Shown piece by piece: positions 40,825-50,192 of a stretch of DNA of 64,000 nucleotides. Source of the DNA: Candidatus Aenigmatarchaeota archaeon (GTDB taxonomy: Archaea; Aenigmatarchaeota; Aenigmatarchaeia; QMZP01); assembly GCA_016783545.1 (NCBI GenBank), contig JADHWJ010000003.1:36174-100173 (forward strand), in the 5' to 3' direction. The translations under genes were made by a program, and so were the position numbers. Within the stretch, counting starts at the first letter, position 1, and the number at the start of each line of letters is the position of its first letter. The notes beneath the pieces are model-generated. The model ran no database searches. It saw only the letters and a program-made list of their open reading frames with translations, and was not told the origin of the DNA.

Positions 40825-41337
40825 TTATTCGTCTTTGATTTTATTATATATTTCTTTGAGCTTTTTTTCGAAAAATGAAATAGAATGCCTACATTCTTCA
40901 TTATATTCCTCCCTTTTCTTATGATAGAATGCCCTGTGCCAGAATGTTCTCATCATTTCATAGAAAAGGCTTCTCTGCCAGATAGTGTCCTGAGGATATT
41001 CACTTCTGAGAACACCCTTTACCTTTATGACAGCATTACCTGATTTTCCACTCTGTTGACCAGAGAGATCAAAACTTATATAAAAATAAGAAAAAAGGTC
41101 CAAATCTTTGTGAAGCCACCACCTAACTTTGAATTTTTCTCCCTTTTCTATTTTTCCCCAATTATGCATTGTTTCCTGTATATCCGCATCTGTTGCATTA
41201 AAAACCGCTTTTATCAACTCATACACTTCATTATATAATTTTGAGACATTTGGCCCAACAAGCCTTAGTTCAACTGAGCCTGGATCCTCTTCAAAACAAT
41301 TGTCCTGCAAAACCAGCTTAGTTCTAGCAAATACCAT
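40825..41337 (-). CDS. Orphan protein, distant paralogue of 41611-42126
   Basis: Shared order of W/aromatic beta strands then basic C-terminal helix. Confidence 0.55.
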   Translation of the reverse strand: MVFARTKLVLQDNCFEEDPGSVELRLVGPNVSKLYNEVYELIKAVFNATDADIQETMHNWGKIEKGEKFKVRWWLHKDLDLFSYFYISFDLSGQQSGKSGNAVIKVKGVLRSEYPQDTIWQRSLFYEMMRTFWHRAFYHKKREEYNEECRHSISFFEKKLKEIYNKIKDE

Positions 41338-41437
41338 ATAAACACCTTCAGGCAGAGATTAACATTGCCCTTTGAATGGGAAATTTGTTGATAATATCAA
41401 CTATACTATTTATTTAACTTTAGATAAATAAATTAAT

Positions 41438-41608
41438 ATGTGGGGTTTTTTAGGAATTGTCGTTGGAATACTACTAATATTGATAGGTGGATTCCTTATG
41501 TTTCTATTTCCTGGAGCACCTGAACATCAGACAGAAAGCTTTTCACTTGTTGGTGTTGTGCTGGGTTTCATACTCATAGTGATAGGAGGACTGTTAATCT
41601 TTTTGTGA
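41438..41608 (+). CDS. 56-aa two-TM protein
   Basis: MWGFLGIVVGILLILIGGFLMFLFPGAPEHQTESFSLVGVVLGFILIVIGGLLIFL. Confidence 0.55.
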   Translation: MWGFLGIVVGILLILIGGFLMFLFPGAPEHQTESFSLVGVVLGFILIVIGGLLIFL

Positions 41609-41610
41609 TT

Positions 41611-42126
41611 ATGGCAGTGATAAAAATAATTGATGAATGCCTTGCCCCTGATAAATTCATACATTTTGATTACTCTGGGCCAGATCCGTGGGGAGTGGCA
41701 AAGAAGATATCTGAATCTGCGAGAGGATTCTTTCATCTGGGAGCATCTGCATTTTATTTTGACAGAATTAACTGGGATATAAGCGGAGACCCTGTATCAT
41801 TCTGGGGACTCTGGAAATGTGAAATACCTACCAGCAGATGGAGCACTATATGGATATATATAAGAGTGCAGGGCGACAAAGGCAAGACCAATAATGTTGG
41901 AAAATTCACAATGAGAATGAATGCTGAGATTATAACACAGTTTGAAGGCTGGAAGCTATTTTTAAGACCATTATACAATCTTTATTCATACTTATTTTAT
42001 AATAAGGTAAAGAGAAGGCTATTAGAACGATGCACTGGCTTTGTTCTTGGATTCAGAAATGAGATAAAAGAGCACTTTAATGTACAGACAACAGAAATAC
42101 CAAGTGCCCAGGCAGAATATGGATAG
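41611..42126 (+). CDS. Orphan protein, distant paralogue of 40825-41337
   Basis: See 40825-41337. Confidence 0.55.
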   Translation: MAVIKIIDECLAPDKFIHFDYSGPDPWGVAKKISESARGFFHLGASAFYFDRINWDISGDPVSFWGLWKCEIPTSRWSTIWIYIRVQGDKGKTNNVGKFTMRMNAEIITQFEGWKLFLRPLYNLYSYLFYNKVKRRLLERCTGFVLGFRNEIKEHFNVQTTEIPSAQAEYG

Positions 42127-42140
42127 CTTTTGAGATTAAA

Positions 42141-42626
42141 ATGCCCATACTAAGTCTTAACATACCTGAAAGAAGAAAATCTGTTCTTATAGGTAAGAAT
42201 GGGTCTGTTAAAAAAATGATAGAAGAAAAGACAAAATCCAAAATTACAATTGGTAATGGTGTAGAAATAGAAGGAGAGAATCCATTAATTGCAAAAGATA
42301 TTGTACAGGCCATAGCAAGAGGTTTTGATTCTGAAACAGCGCTACTGCTTCTGGATGAAGACAACTGTCTTGAAATGATCAGTTTGGAAGGAGAAAGGGA
42401 AAATACAAGAAAAAGACTTTTTGCAAGGGTTATAGGCAAAGACGGGAAGATTAAAAAGTTTATTGAGAATTCAACAGATACTCACATAACCATTTATGGA
42501 AAAACTGTTTCCATTATTGGGGAATGGAAAATGGTTAGCATAGCAAGGAAAACTGTTGAGATAGTCCTGAGTGGAAAACCATTTTCAGCAATGAAAGCAT
42601 TTTTAGAAAGAGAGTTAAAGGGATAG
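42141..42626 (+). CDS. KH-domain rRNA-processing protein, Pno1/Dim2-like
   Basis: Two KH-like GKNG/GKDG motifs. Confidence 0.85.
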   Translation: MPILSLNIPERRKSVLIGKNGSVKKMIEEKTKSKITIGNGVEIEGENPLIAKDIVQAIARGFDSETALLLLDEDNCLEMISLEGERENTRKRLFARVIGKDGKIKKFIENSTDTHITIYGKTVSIIGEWKMVSIARKTVEIVLSGKPFSAMKAFLERELKG

Positions 42627-42657
42627 ATTTATTAGGGCATGTATACAAATATATTTT

Positions 42658-43077
42658 ATGCCCATGTTTATAACACAACTGGTAGCATTAAATGCAACCA
42701 ATGTTATTACACCAGTTACAATCCTTGCAGTTGTTTTTGCAGTAATTATTCTTTTGAAAGCTGTTATGGGAATTTGGAGACCTCAGACAAGACTAAAATT
42801 CGCAAAGGCTGTTTGGAAAAGATCTGAATTGTTGTCTGCTACCTGTCTGTTATTTTTAATAATCATAGGTTATTTTATTCTGCTTGAATTAACAATAGTA
42901 CAGGTGGCTGCTGTGATGTTATTTACAACAATCCTCATGGGTCTTAATATGGCAGCATACCCAAAGGCTATGGAAAAATTAATAAATGAAGTTCTGAGGA
43001 AGAGAAGCAGGTTCTGGGCATCCATGATTATCTGGGTTGTAATTGCATTGTGGGTTCTGTACGCAGTTTTTGTTTAA
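42658..43077 (+). CDS. Multi-TM membrane protein
   Basis: Four hydrophobic segments. Confidence 0.55.
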   Translation: MPMFITQLVALNATNVITPVTILAVVFAVIILLKAVMGIWRPQTRLKFAKAVWKRSELLSATCLLFLIIIGYFILLELTIVQVAAVMLFTTILMGLNMAAYPKAMEKLINEVLRKRSRFWASMIIWVVIALWVLYAVFV

Positions 43078-43144
43078 ATTTTTATTTTATTCTGTCATAT
43101 AAAGGGGATAGAAATATAATAACATATCAAACCAATATTATTTT

Positions 43145-43894
43145 ATGGAAGAATCCAAAAATTCTGGAAATAAATTAACATGGATTCTTATTGCAATCAA
43201 TGTCATAGTTTTCGAGTTGGTTTTTAGCCTGCCTGAAGCTACCAGGGAACTGGTTTTTGAAATGTTTTCTTTCTCTTTTGGGAACATGTTCCAGATATGG
43301 AGATGGTTTAGCTCATTATTTCTTCATGTAGATGCAAATCATCTGTTCTTTAACATGCTTGGGCTTTATTTTTTTGGAAAGGTCCTGGAAGAAGATTTAG
43401 ACAGGAAATGGTGGATTGCTATTTATTTTGCTGCGGGCTTGCTTGGAAATTTTGCATTTATGTTCACGAGTATGTCACCTGTTATAGGTGCATCTGGATG
43501 CATGTTCGGTTTAATGGGAGCTGCAATGTTTTTGAAACCACTGAAAAAAATACACCTATATATTTTTCCTTTACCACTGGGAATAATAGCAATAATACTT
43601 GCTATTTTTGAAAGCCTGATGACTGCAATGGGAAGTGTTGGACAGGTAGCAAATATAGCACATGTTGCAGGATTGATTACAGGAGCAATATTTGCATTTT
43701 TTCACTCACCTAAACAGGCTGCAAAAGGTATTATGTTCTTGGTAATACTGATGGTTTTGCTCATGTTACTAATCCCGTTCTTCCTTTTGATAACAACAAT
43801 AGGTGGGGTTATATTGGGTGTGGTAGAATCAATAGTTGGATTTTTCCTTTACGGTATTGCCAATATTATCTCGTTTTTATGGACACTTTTCTAA
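43145..43894 (+). CDS. Rhomboid intramembrane serine protease
   Basis: HLFFNMLGLYFFG, GASGCMFGLMG, HVAGLITG. Confidence 0.85.
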   Translation: MEESKNSGNKLTWILIAINVIVFELVFSLPEATRELVFEMFSFSFGNMFQIWRWFSSLFLHVDANHLFFNMLGLYFFGKVLEEDLDRKWWIAIYFAAGLLGNFAFMFTSMSPVIGASGCMFGLMGAAMFLKPLKKIHLYIFPLPLGIIAIILAIFESLMTAMGSVGQVANIAHVAGLITGAIFAFFHSPKQAAKGIMFLVILMVLLMLLIPFFLLITTIGGVILGVVESIVGFFLYGIANIISFLWTLF

Positions 43895-44135
43895 TTCTGT
43901 CTTCTGGCCTTCCAACAAGATCATTTCCTTTAACAGGTATCCAATCAGCATCCAAGCATCGAATAAAAAATTCTGATTGCTCCTTTATCAGTGTTTTTGA
44001 ACCAAAATCTGTATCTAGAACAAATGTGTTTCTTGTTTCGTCTATGAATTTTCCTCTAATACCTATCATATTAGAATTTGTAGAACTAATTATTTTTGCT
44101 TCAAGGCCTATTAATTCATCTCTGAGTATTTGCAT
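43866..44135 (-). CDS. rnp1: RNase P protein component 1 (Rpp29)
   Basis: LIGLEAKII...GIRGKFIDETRNTFVL...GNDLVGRPEDRIRK. Confidence 0.85.
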   Translation of the reverse strand: MQILRDELIGLEAKIISSTNSNMIGIRGKFIDETRNTFVLDTDFGSKTLIKEQSEFFIRCLDADWIPVKGNDLVGRPEDRIRKVSIKTR

Positions 44136-44184
44136 ATTTTATTAATTGTATCATTAGTTGAAATGTTTAAGAGCCTTTTCAACA

Positions 44185-44493
44185 TCAATTAACTTCTATT
44201 TGATCCTCAGCAAAGCCTAGTTTGACAAGAAGGGTTTTTATTTTATCTTTGTGATTTCCCTGTAATTCTATGTTTCCATTGTCGTTTATTGTTCCACCGC
44301 AGGCAAGTTTTGTCTTTAGTTCCTTTAGAATTTGTTTTTTGTCCACGTCTTTTTCCATTCCATCAATAATTGTTGTGAACTTGTTATATCTTCTTTTCAC
44401 AAGATACACTCTTATTGTCTGTTCCTCTCTTACCAAAGTTTCGCACGTGCAAAATTCTTCACTGAGTCCGCACTTAGGACATACACCATTCAT
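44185..44493 (-). CDS. Translation initiation factor aIF1/SUI1
   Basis: YNKFTTIIDGM...LKTKLACGGTI...IELQGNHKDKI. Confidence 0.95.
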   Translation of the reverse strand: MNGVCPKCGLSEEFCTCETLVREEQTIRVYLVKRRYNKFTTIIDGMEKDVDKKQILKELKTKLACGGTINDNGNIELQGNHKDKIKTLLVKLGFAEDQIEVN

Positions 44494-44690
44494 TTGCTTT
44501 TTTCACCCTTTAATGTTTTTATTCTTGCAATTGTTTTTTTAATCTCTCTTATTCTACCAGGAGAAGTTGTAGAAGCACCTACAGAAATATTTGCTTTTTC
44601 TTTAGAGAGCTCAAGCTGCAATTCGTTTAATCTCTTGTCGAGTTCTTCTGGTTTCATTTTCCTTATATCAACAGGTCTTAGAATAGCCAT
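44490..44690 (-). CDS. rpl29: Ribosomal protein uL29
   Basis: IRKMKPEELDKRLNELQLELSKEKA. Confidence 0.9.
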   Translation of the reverse strand: MAILRPVDIRKMKPEELDKRLNELQLELSKEKANISVGASTTSPGRIREIKKTIARIKTLKGEKSK

Positions 44691-44732
44691 AACACAAAAG
44701 TATAATTTTATTGTTTTAAATATTTAAATGCT

Positions 44733-45482
44733 TTATTTTACTTTCTCCTTAGTTTTCAGGGGCTTGGGTTTCTTCAATATTTTCTTAGTTGGTTTCTTTA
44801 CTACATTCTTAGTTGATTTCTTCACAGATTTCTTCACAGTTTTCTTCTTCGTTTTCCCTTTCTTAGAAGCGCTTTCCTTTACTTTGGGTTTAGAAGGAAC
44901 TATTTTCTTCATTTTGAATTCAGACCTTACACCTCTCATTATTTTTACTGTAATACCTATTATGCCTGGATTTGTCTGCGCTGTTTCAAAACCAGAATCA
45001 ACAAGCTCTTTCACAGGCTGACCTGCCTGTTTTATGTAACCTTCTATAAATTTGGATCTCATTGCTTTTCCACCAGAGACTTTTCCAGAAATTATTATTT
45101 GCACGCCAATAGCACCTGCGTCCATAACCCTCTTTAATGTAAGATTTCCTATTTTTTTGTAATTGTATCCCCTTTCGAGTGAAGATGAAATCTGCTTTGC
45201 AACTATCTTTGCATCTAAATCAGGATTTTCTATAGCCTTGACATCAAGCTGCGGATTCTCAATATCAAAATTGTCTCTTATTGCATCTGTCATCTCATTT
45301 ATCACAGAACCACCCTTACCTATTATTCTGCCTGGCTTGTTTGTATAGATAACTATTTTTATACCAAGTGGTGTTCTTTGCAGTTCTATTTTAGAATAAT
45401 CCCCTAGAGGGAATTTTTTTCTAATAAAATCATTAATCTGAGCTTCTTTAAGTCCTTGTTTTACAAAAAAATCCTTGAGCAT
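44733..45482 (-). CDS. rps3: Ribosomal protein uS3 with Lys-rich tail
   Basis: KH motif GRIIGKGGSVINEMTD; RGVRSEFKMK. Confidence 0.95.
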   Translation of the reverse strand: MLKDFFVKQGLKEAQINDFIRKKFPLGDYSKIELQRTPLGIKIVIYTNKPGRIIGKGGSVINEMTDAIRDNFDIENPQLDVKAIENPDLDAKIVAKQISSSLERGYNYKKIGNLTLKRVMDAGAIGVQIIISGKVSGGKAMRSKFIEGYIKQAGQPVKELVDSGFETAQTNPGIIGITVKIMRGVRSEFKMKKIVPSKPKVKESASKKGKTKKKTVKKSVKKSTKNVVKKPTKKILKKPKPLKTKEKVK

Positions 45483-45483
45483 A

Positions 45484-45867
45484 TTATTTTACCTCCAATA
45501 CGAACTGTATATTCGTTACCTTTCTTCTCTGTCTTCTTACCTTAAACCTTCTTGGTCTCCAAAACCTGAAACCTTTATGAGCAGAAGCATGTATGTGTAA
45601 TTTTGATGGGTCTAATCCCTTAAACTCCGCATTGTTTTCAGCAGACTGTAAAATATTCAAAATCTCTTTTGAGACGTTTGTGTAGTATTTACCTCTCAGG
45701 CTTCGTTTCTGTAAAACCAAATCTTGAAGTAATCTCTTTCCTTTGTCCAGTTGTTTTCCTGTTATTTCATCACATATAACTGCACTGCTTTTTGTTGAAA
45801 TCCTTAATCCACTACCAAAAACTTTCACTGATTTCTTGGGATTTGGTTCGTATGTATATTTTAACAT
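45484..45867 (-). CDS. rpl22: Ribosomal protein uL22
   Basis: Position and conserved C-terminus HKGFRFWRPRRFKVRRQRRKVTNIQFVL. Confidence 0.9.
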   Translation of the reverse strand: MLKYTYEPNPKKSVKVFGSGLRISTKSSAVICDEITGKQLDKGKRLLQDLVLQKRSLRGKYYTNVSKEILNILQSAENNAEFKGLDPSKLHIHASAHKGFRFWRPRRFKVRRQRRKVTNIQFVLEVK

Positions 45868-45877
45868 ATTTTTCTCC

Positions 45878-46258
45878 TTACTTCAATGGTACAAATTTGG
45901 ATGATTTTGTTGCACCGAAACCTGGTGATGAATGCTTAACTGGTTTTCTTGTCATTGCAAATTCACCAAGCCTGTGACCAAGCATTTCTGTTTTAATCTC
46001 AACTGTCACATATTCATTTCCATTATAAACTCCTATTTTAATGCCAAGCATTTGAGGTATAATAATCATTTCTCTGTTTTTTGTTCTATGAAACTTCTTT
46101 GGGTCTGCTTCTATTTTTGCGAGCAGTTTCTTCTGTATTTCTGTAAACCCTCTTTTCAGGCTTCTTCTCTGCCTTGCTGGAATAATCTTTCTGAATTCTT
46201 CTATCTCCATATTTGCAAGCTCTTCTTCACTCTTACCTTTCATCTGAAATTTTGCCAT
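45878..46258 (-). CDS. rps19: Ribosomal protein uS19
   Basis: [26 protein letters not shown]. Confidence 0.95.
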   Translation of the reverse strand: MAKFQMKGKSEEELANMEIEEFRKIIPARQRRSLKRGFTEIQKKLLAKIEADPKKFHRTKNREMIIIPQMLGIKIGVYNGNEYVTVEIKTEMLGHRLGEFAMTRKPVKHSSPGFGATKSSKFVPLK

Positions 46259-46259
46259 A

Positions 46260-46628
46260 TTAAACACCACCCGGCACTCCTGCCATTACAGAGCCACCGC
46301 CTCTCGCAGTTGATTTTTGACGTTCAACTATTAATTTACCATCAACATAATAACTACCGCTTTTTGGTATTTTATGCATCGCTGTTTCTTCTATCTCTGC
46401 AAATGCGTTTTCCACTGTTTTTTGAGCATAATCATCTCCCCAAGGATTTGGGTCTCTTCTAACATTACAGACTTTGCACCAAGTTTCAGGTGATCTGCTT
46501 GGATGCTGGGTCATTTTAAAACCATCTGGAACCTGATCATTGAAATGATCTAGACAGTATACATGTTCATCTGTAGCATAGATACCATCATCATCTGCTT
46601 TGCTGACAACTATTTTAATTCCTTTCAT
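46260..46628 (-). CDS. Uncharacterised protein embedded in ribosomal operon
   Basis: 122-aa ORF between uL2 and uS19 with 1-2 nt spacers. Confidence 0.6.
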   Translation of the reverse strand: MKGIKIVVSKADDDGIYATDEHVYCLDHFNDQVPDGFKMTQHPSRSPETWCKVCNVRRDPNPWGDDYAQKTVENAFAEIEETAMHKIPKSGSYYVDGKLIVERQKSTARGGGSVMAGVPGGV

Positions 46629-46630
46629 AT

Positions 46631-47296
46631 CTACCTCTTCTTTCCTGTCCTTTTTGGTGCAATATGACCAACCTTTCTTCCAGGCGGAGCATTTCTTGAA
46701 GCAGGTGACCTTGACCTACCCATACCACCACCACCAAATGGATGGTCAACCGAATTCATTGCTTTTGCAGTGGTTCTTGGATATAATTTTCCTCTCCTAT
46801 GCATAGCAATCCATCTTTTACCTGCTTTTACCCATGGTTTTTCTTTTCTACCTTCTCCAGCAGGAATTCCAATACTTGCCATACATTCTGGATGCACTTT
46901 TAACATTTTCTTTGATGGGAGCATTAATATACATTCTTTTTTTGTCTTTGATATTAAAGTTGCAAAGCTACCAGCTGCTCTGCAGAGCTTTGGCCCTGAG
47001 TTTGGCCTTAACTCTATACCAAAAACCTTTGAACCTTCTGGTATTTCTGATAATGATAAAATCTTTCCTGTTATATCCTCACCAACCGCTATTCCCTCAG
47101 GTGCAATTATATAACCCTGAGTTTTGTCGTCATACTCTATCTTTGCTAGCGGAGATGCCATTAGTTTGTTTGCAAGTATATCAACTACTTTTCCGTTCTG
47201 CTTTTTATATTCAATCTTAGGCCTAAAGGAATATGTAGGCACCCTGTAAGTTGAAGTACCTCTTCCTCTTCTCTGAGAGATTATTCTTTTACCCAT
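46631..47296 (-). CDS. rpl2: Ribosomal protein uL2
   Basis: MNSVDHPFGGGGMGRSRSPASRNAPPGRKVGHIAPKRTG. Confidence 0.95.
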   Translation of the reverse strand: MGKRIISQRRGRGTSTYRVPTYSFRPKIEYKKQNGKVVDILANKLMASPLAKIEYDDKTQGYIIAPEGIAVGEDITGKILSLSEIPEGSKVFGIELRPNSGPKLCRAAGSFATLISKTKKECILMLPSKKMLKVHPECMASIGIPAGEGRKEKPWVKAGKRWIAMHRRGKLYPRTTAKAMNSVDHPFGGGGMGRSRSPASRNAPPGRKVGHIAPKRTGKKR

Positions 47297-47303
47297 AATT
47301 CAC

Positions 47304-47723
47304 CTAAAGCATTCCCATTCTTGAAGCAATATCTGCAGCTTCATGGTCTGGGTGTAGTTTCACATATGCTTTTTTGTCACCTTTCATTGTTTTTAGTAAA
47401 TTAACTTTCAGAACTTTTACATTAAATCCCTTTTCAACAGCTTCTTTGATAATTGGTTTTTTGGAATTTTTATCAACTATGAAAACAAGAGTATTGCCCA
47501 TCTCTACCATATTCATTGACTTTTCAGTCATACTTGGATGGCTAAGAACATTCCATGGATTATAATCAGGTTCTTTTCCTTTTGAGTTTTTTTCTTTTTT
47601 CTGCTCTTTGGATTTGTCTTCTTTTTTCTGTTTCTCTATTCCTTTATCTATCATTTTGTCAAGTTCTTTATCAGACATCTTATCTTTTGTCTGCTTGGGT
47701 TTCTGTTCTTTTTTTGCTGGCAT
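47304..47723 (-). CDS. rpl23: Ribosomal protein uL23 with charged N-terminal extension
   Basis: LSHPSMTEKSMNMVEMGNTLVFIVDKNSKKPIIKEAVEKGFNVKVLKVN. Confidence 0.9.
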   Translation of the reverse strand: MPAKKEQKPKQTKDKMSDKELDKMIDKGIEKQKKEDKSKEQKKEKNSKGKEPDYNPWNVLSHPSMTEKSMNMVEMGNTLVFIVDKNSKKPIIKEAVEKGFNVKVLKVNLLKTMKGDKKAYVKLHPDHEAADIASRMGML

Positions 47724-47851
47724 AGATATCACATGTCCAAGAAAATATAGCAGAAGGAGAAATTTCAGACTTTATCAGGTCTGTGACTTTCTACCCTTCT
47801 AACGGTTTTTCTCGGGCAATTAAATAATTAATACTCTGTAGGTTTATAAAC

Positions 47852-49264
47852 CTATCGGCCGTATCTGGCTATTCTTTTAAGAATCTGTTTATTAGGGGCA
47901 TCTATTCGGTCTATTCTTCTTTCAAATCCTTCTGCATCACCAGGATAGTAACGTTCTAGTGCCTCATGATAATCATGTATCATGGAATTTGGTATTGGAA
48001 TTGTTGTTGGTATGAAAACCCTGTACTCTGTATTTCTTCTTGTACTATCATCAAATTCAACTTGGTCAAGGAACAACTCTTCAAATGGATGTAAATAGGA
48101 TACATCATCCATATCTCTGAAAGGGTCAACAGGACCAGATTCTCGATACTTTCTATGTATACAGACAGGTGGATATCCACCCTGTCCTCTTTTATCAGCC
48201 CTCATTATCAATCTCAGGCTTTCGCCTTTCTTTTTGTATTCCATTCCAACGACCTCGAATGGAGAGTCTTTTTTCTCAATAACAAAACCTTTTTTCCTGA
48301 ACCATCTTGTACTTTCAAACTGTCTATCAAGATTCCTAAACCATCCTTTCAGGTCAACAGGAACTGCTGGATTAGAATGTTCAAAAATATATTTATTTGC
48401 AACAACTTCAAAAGCTGCTTTTCCTTCACGAATTGCATTGACTAATCTCATATCATATAACCATGGATTTTTCAGAAGTTCTTTTCCGATTTCAAAGTAT
48501 GTTCTTTTTCCTTTGAAGTAACTATAAAGAACATCCATCATCAAATGTGCTGTGTCAGGCAGCTCTTCGCCATATTGATCCCAATATAATTGAGCAACAT
48601 CTTCCTGAGGATCAATTGGGTGGAATGGGAGGAAAACATCAGTCTTCATTCGCTGTTTTGTTGCCTGAAGATTTCTCACAGCAGCGGGATTATGCCTGGC
48701 AAAAAGAGCTAGAGTGGCAATATCTGCGCAATAGATTTGCAATCTTTCATTGACCTCTTTCATTTCAGTATAATCAGCATCGCCACAGCTACAATCCAAA
48801 TTACCAAGTAATGGGCCGCTCTTTTCATAGGGCCCTGTTATTGCTACATGTCTATATGAACCCAGACCTCTACTATCGCTTTTTTTATGAACATCAGAAC
48901 TTAGAACTTTTCCGCCAGCATGTGGACCTGAAGACTGACCTGCATTCATGGCTTCTCCATTACCAACATTCCAGAGATTTAGTGCACCTTTTCTTGTTCT
49001 TATTGCATCTAAAAGTTCATCCCTAACCTGAGGTGCTTCAGCTTCAGAAAAATCTGTCTCAAAAAGCCCGTTTTCAGGATGTTCTCTTCTATCTTCAAAC
49101 CATCCACTAAACATACCATCTAATCTGTTTGGTCTTGTAAGAAGTGCTCTTGCTACAAATAATCTTTCTGCTGGAATAAGGGGTTTGTTTTTTCTTTGTT
49201 TGTTTGTCAGTGCAACTCCGTATGTTCTTCCTGTGAATTCAGGGTATCTTAAAGCATATGTCAT
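47852..49264 (-). CDS. Orphan soluble protein (470 aa)
   Basis: Long ORF divergent from TrmB-like gene. Confidence 0.6.
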   Translation of the reverse strand: MTYALRYPEFTGRTYGVALTNKQRKNKPLIPAERLFVARALLTRPNRLDGMFSGWFEDRREHPENGLFETDFSEAEAPQVRDELLDAIRTRKGALNLWNVGNGEAMNAGQSSGPHAGGKVLSSDVHKKSDSRGLGSYRHVAITGPYEKSGPLLGNLDCSCGDADYTEMKEVNERLQIYCADIATLALFARHNPAAVRNLQATKQRMKTDVFLPFHPIDPQEDVAQLYWDQYGEELPDTAHLMMDVLYSYFKGKRTYFEIGKELLKNPWLYDMRLVNAIREGKAAFEVVANKYIFEHSNPAVPVDLKGWFRNLDRQFESTRWFRKKGFVIEKKDSPFEVVGMEYKKKGESLRLIMRADKRGQGGYPPVCIHRKYRESGPVDPFRDMDDVSYLHPFEELFLDQVEFDDSTRRNTEYRVFIPTTIPIPNSMIHDYHEALERYYPGDAEGFERRIDRIDAPNKQILKRIARYGR

Positions 49265-49342
49265 AATATCACATATTTCTTGTATTTAATAGCTTTTACA
49301 GCTACTGATTTCTTGATTTTTTGCATATATTAACAAACCATC

Positions 49343-49354
49343 CCCCCTAGGGGG
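49343..49354. promoter_or_regulatory. CCCCCTAGGGGG palindrome, candidate operator
   Basis: Perfect 12-bp GC palindrome in AT-rich divergent intergenic region upstream of TrmB-like gene. Confidence 0.45.
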
Positions 49355-49392
49355 TATAATTAATTAATCTTATAAGTAAAAAAATATAAATT

Positions 49393-50157
49393 ATGAGTAT
49401 GGAAGCAGATGTTCTAAGAAGAATAGGATTGACTGGTGGAGAGGTAAAAGTATATCTAGCTCTTTTAAGCATAGGTCAAAGTTCTGTCGGACCTATTATT
49501 AAAAAATCTGGTATTTCCAGTTCTAAGATATATGTTGTTCTTGATAGGCTTGCAAAGAAAGGCCTTGTGACGCATATAACAGAATCGAATAAAAAACAAT
49601 TCAAGGTCAGCTCACCAAGAAAAGTCTTTGACTTACTGGAAAGGAAAAAATCCGAAATAAAAAGACAGGAGAGGGAATTCAGCAAGATTTTACCAGTGCT
49701 TTTAGAAAGAGAAGGTAAAAGAACAAAACCACATGAAGCGCAAATATTTGAGGGATATGGTGGGGTTAAGACATACTTTAATAATCTTTTAAATGATATG
49801 GAAAATCGTGGAGAAAGACTGGTTTTTGGAGCAAGGTCTGATTATTCTGTTTCAAAACCTGCAAAAAGATTTTTTGAAAACTATCATAGGAAGTGGGTAA
49901 AGGCAGGCCTTAGAACAAGAATCATATTTAATAGTGATTTTAAAGACACTGGATCAACCAAATTCTTTGAAAAAGCAAATCTAACACAGGTAAAATACCT
50001 ACCGCAACACACACTATCTTCTATTGGTATTCAAGAGGATAGTATAGACATTCTCATCTGGACAGAAGAAACAGTAATAGTTTTTGTTATAAAAAGTAAA
50101 GATGTTGCAGACAGTTTTAAAGCATATTTTGAAATTCTATGGAAAGCCGCTAAATAA
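49393..50157 (+). CDS. TrmB-family transcriptional regulator
   Basis: GLTGGEVKVYLALLSIGQSSVGPIIKKSGISSSKIYVVLDRLAKKGLV winged helix. Confidence 0.85.
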   Translation: MSMEADVLRRIGLTGGEVKVYLALLSIGQSSVGPIIKKSGISSSKIYVVLDRLAKKGLVTHITESNKKQFKVSSPRKVFDLLERKKSEIKRQEREFSKILPVLLEREGKRTKPHEAQIFEGYGGVKTYFNNLLNDMENRGERLVFGARSDYSVSKPAKRFFENYHRKWVKAGLRTRIIFNSDFKDTGSTKFFEKANLTQVKYLPQHTLSSIGIQEDSIDILIWTEETVIVFVIKSKDVADSFKAYFEILWKAAK

Positions 50158-50192
50158 CGTTTTTAAGCAAAAAATTCAATTATAACTCATTA

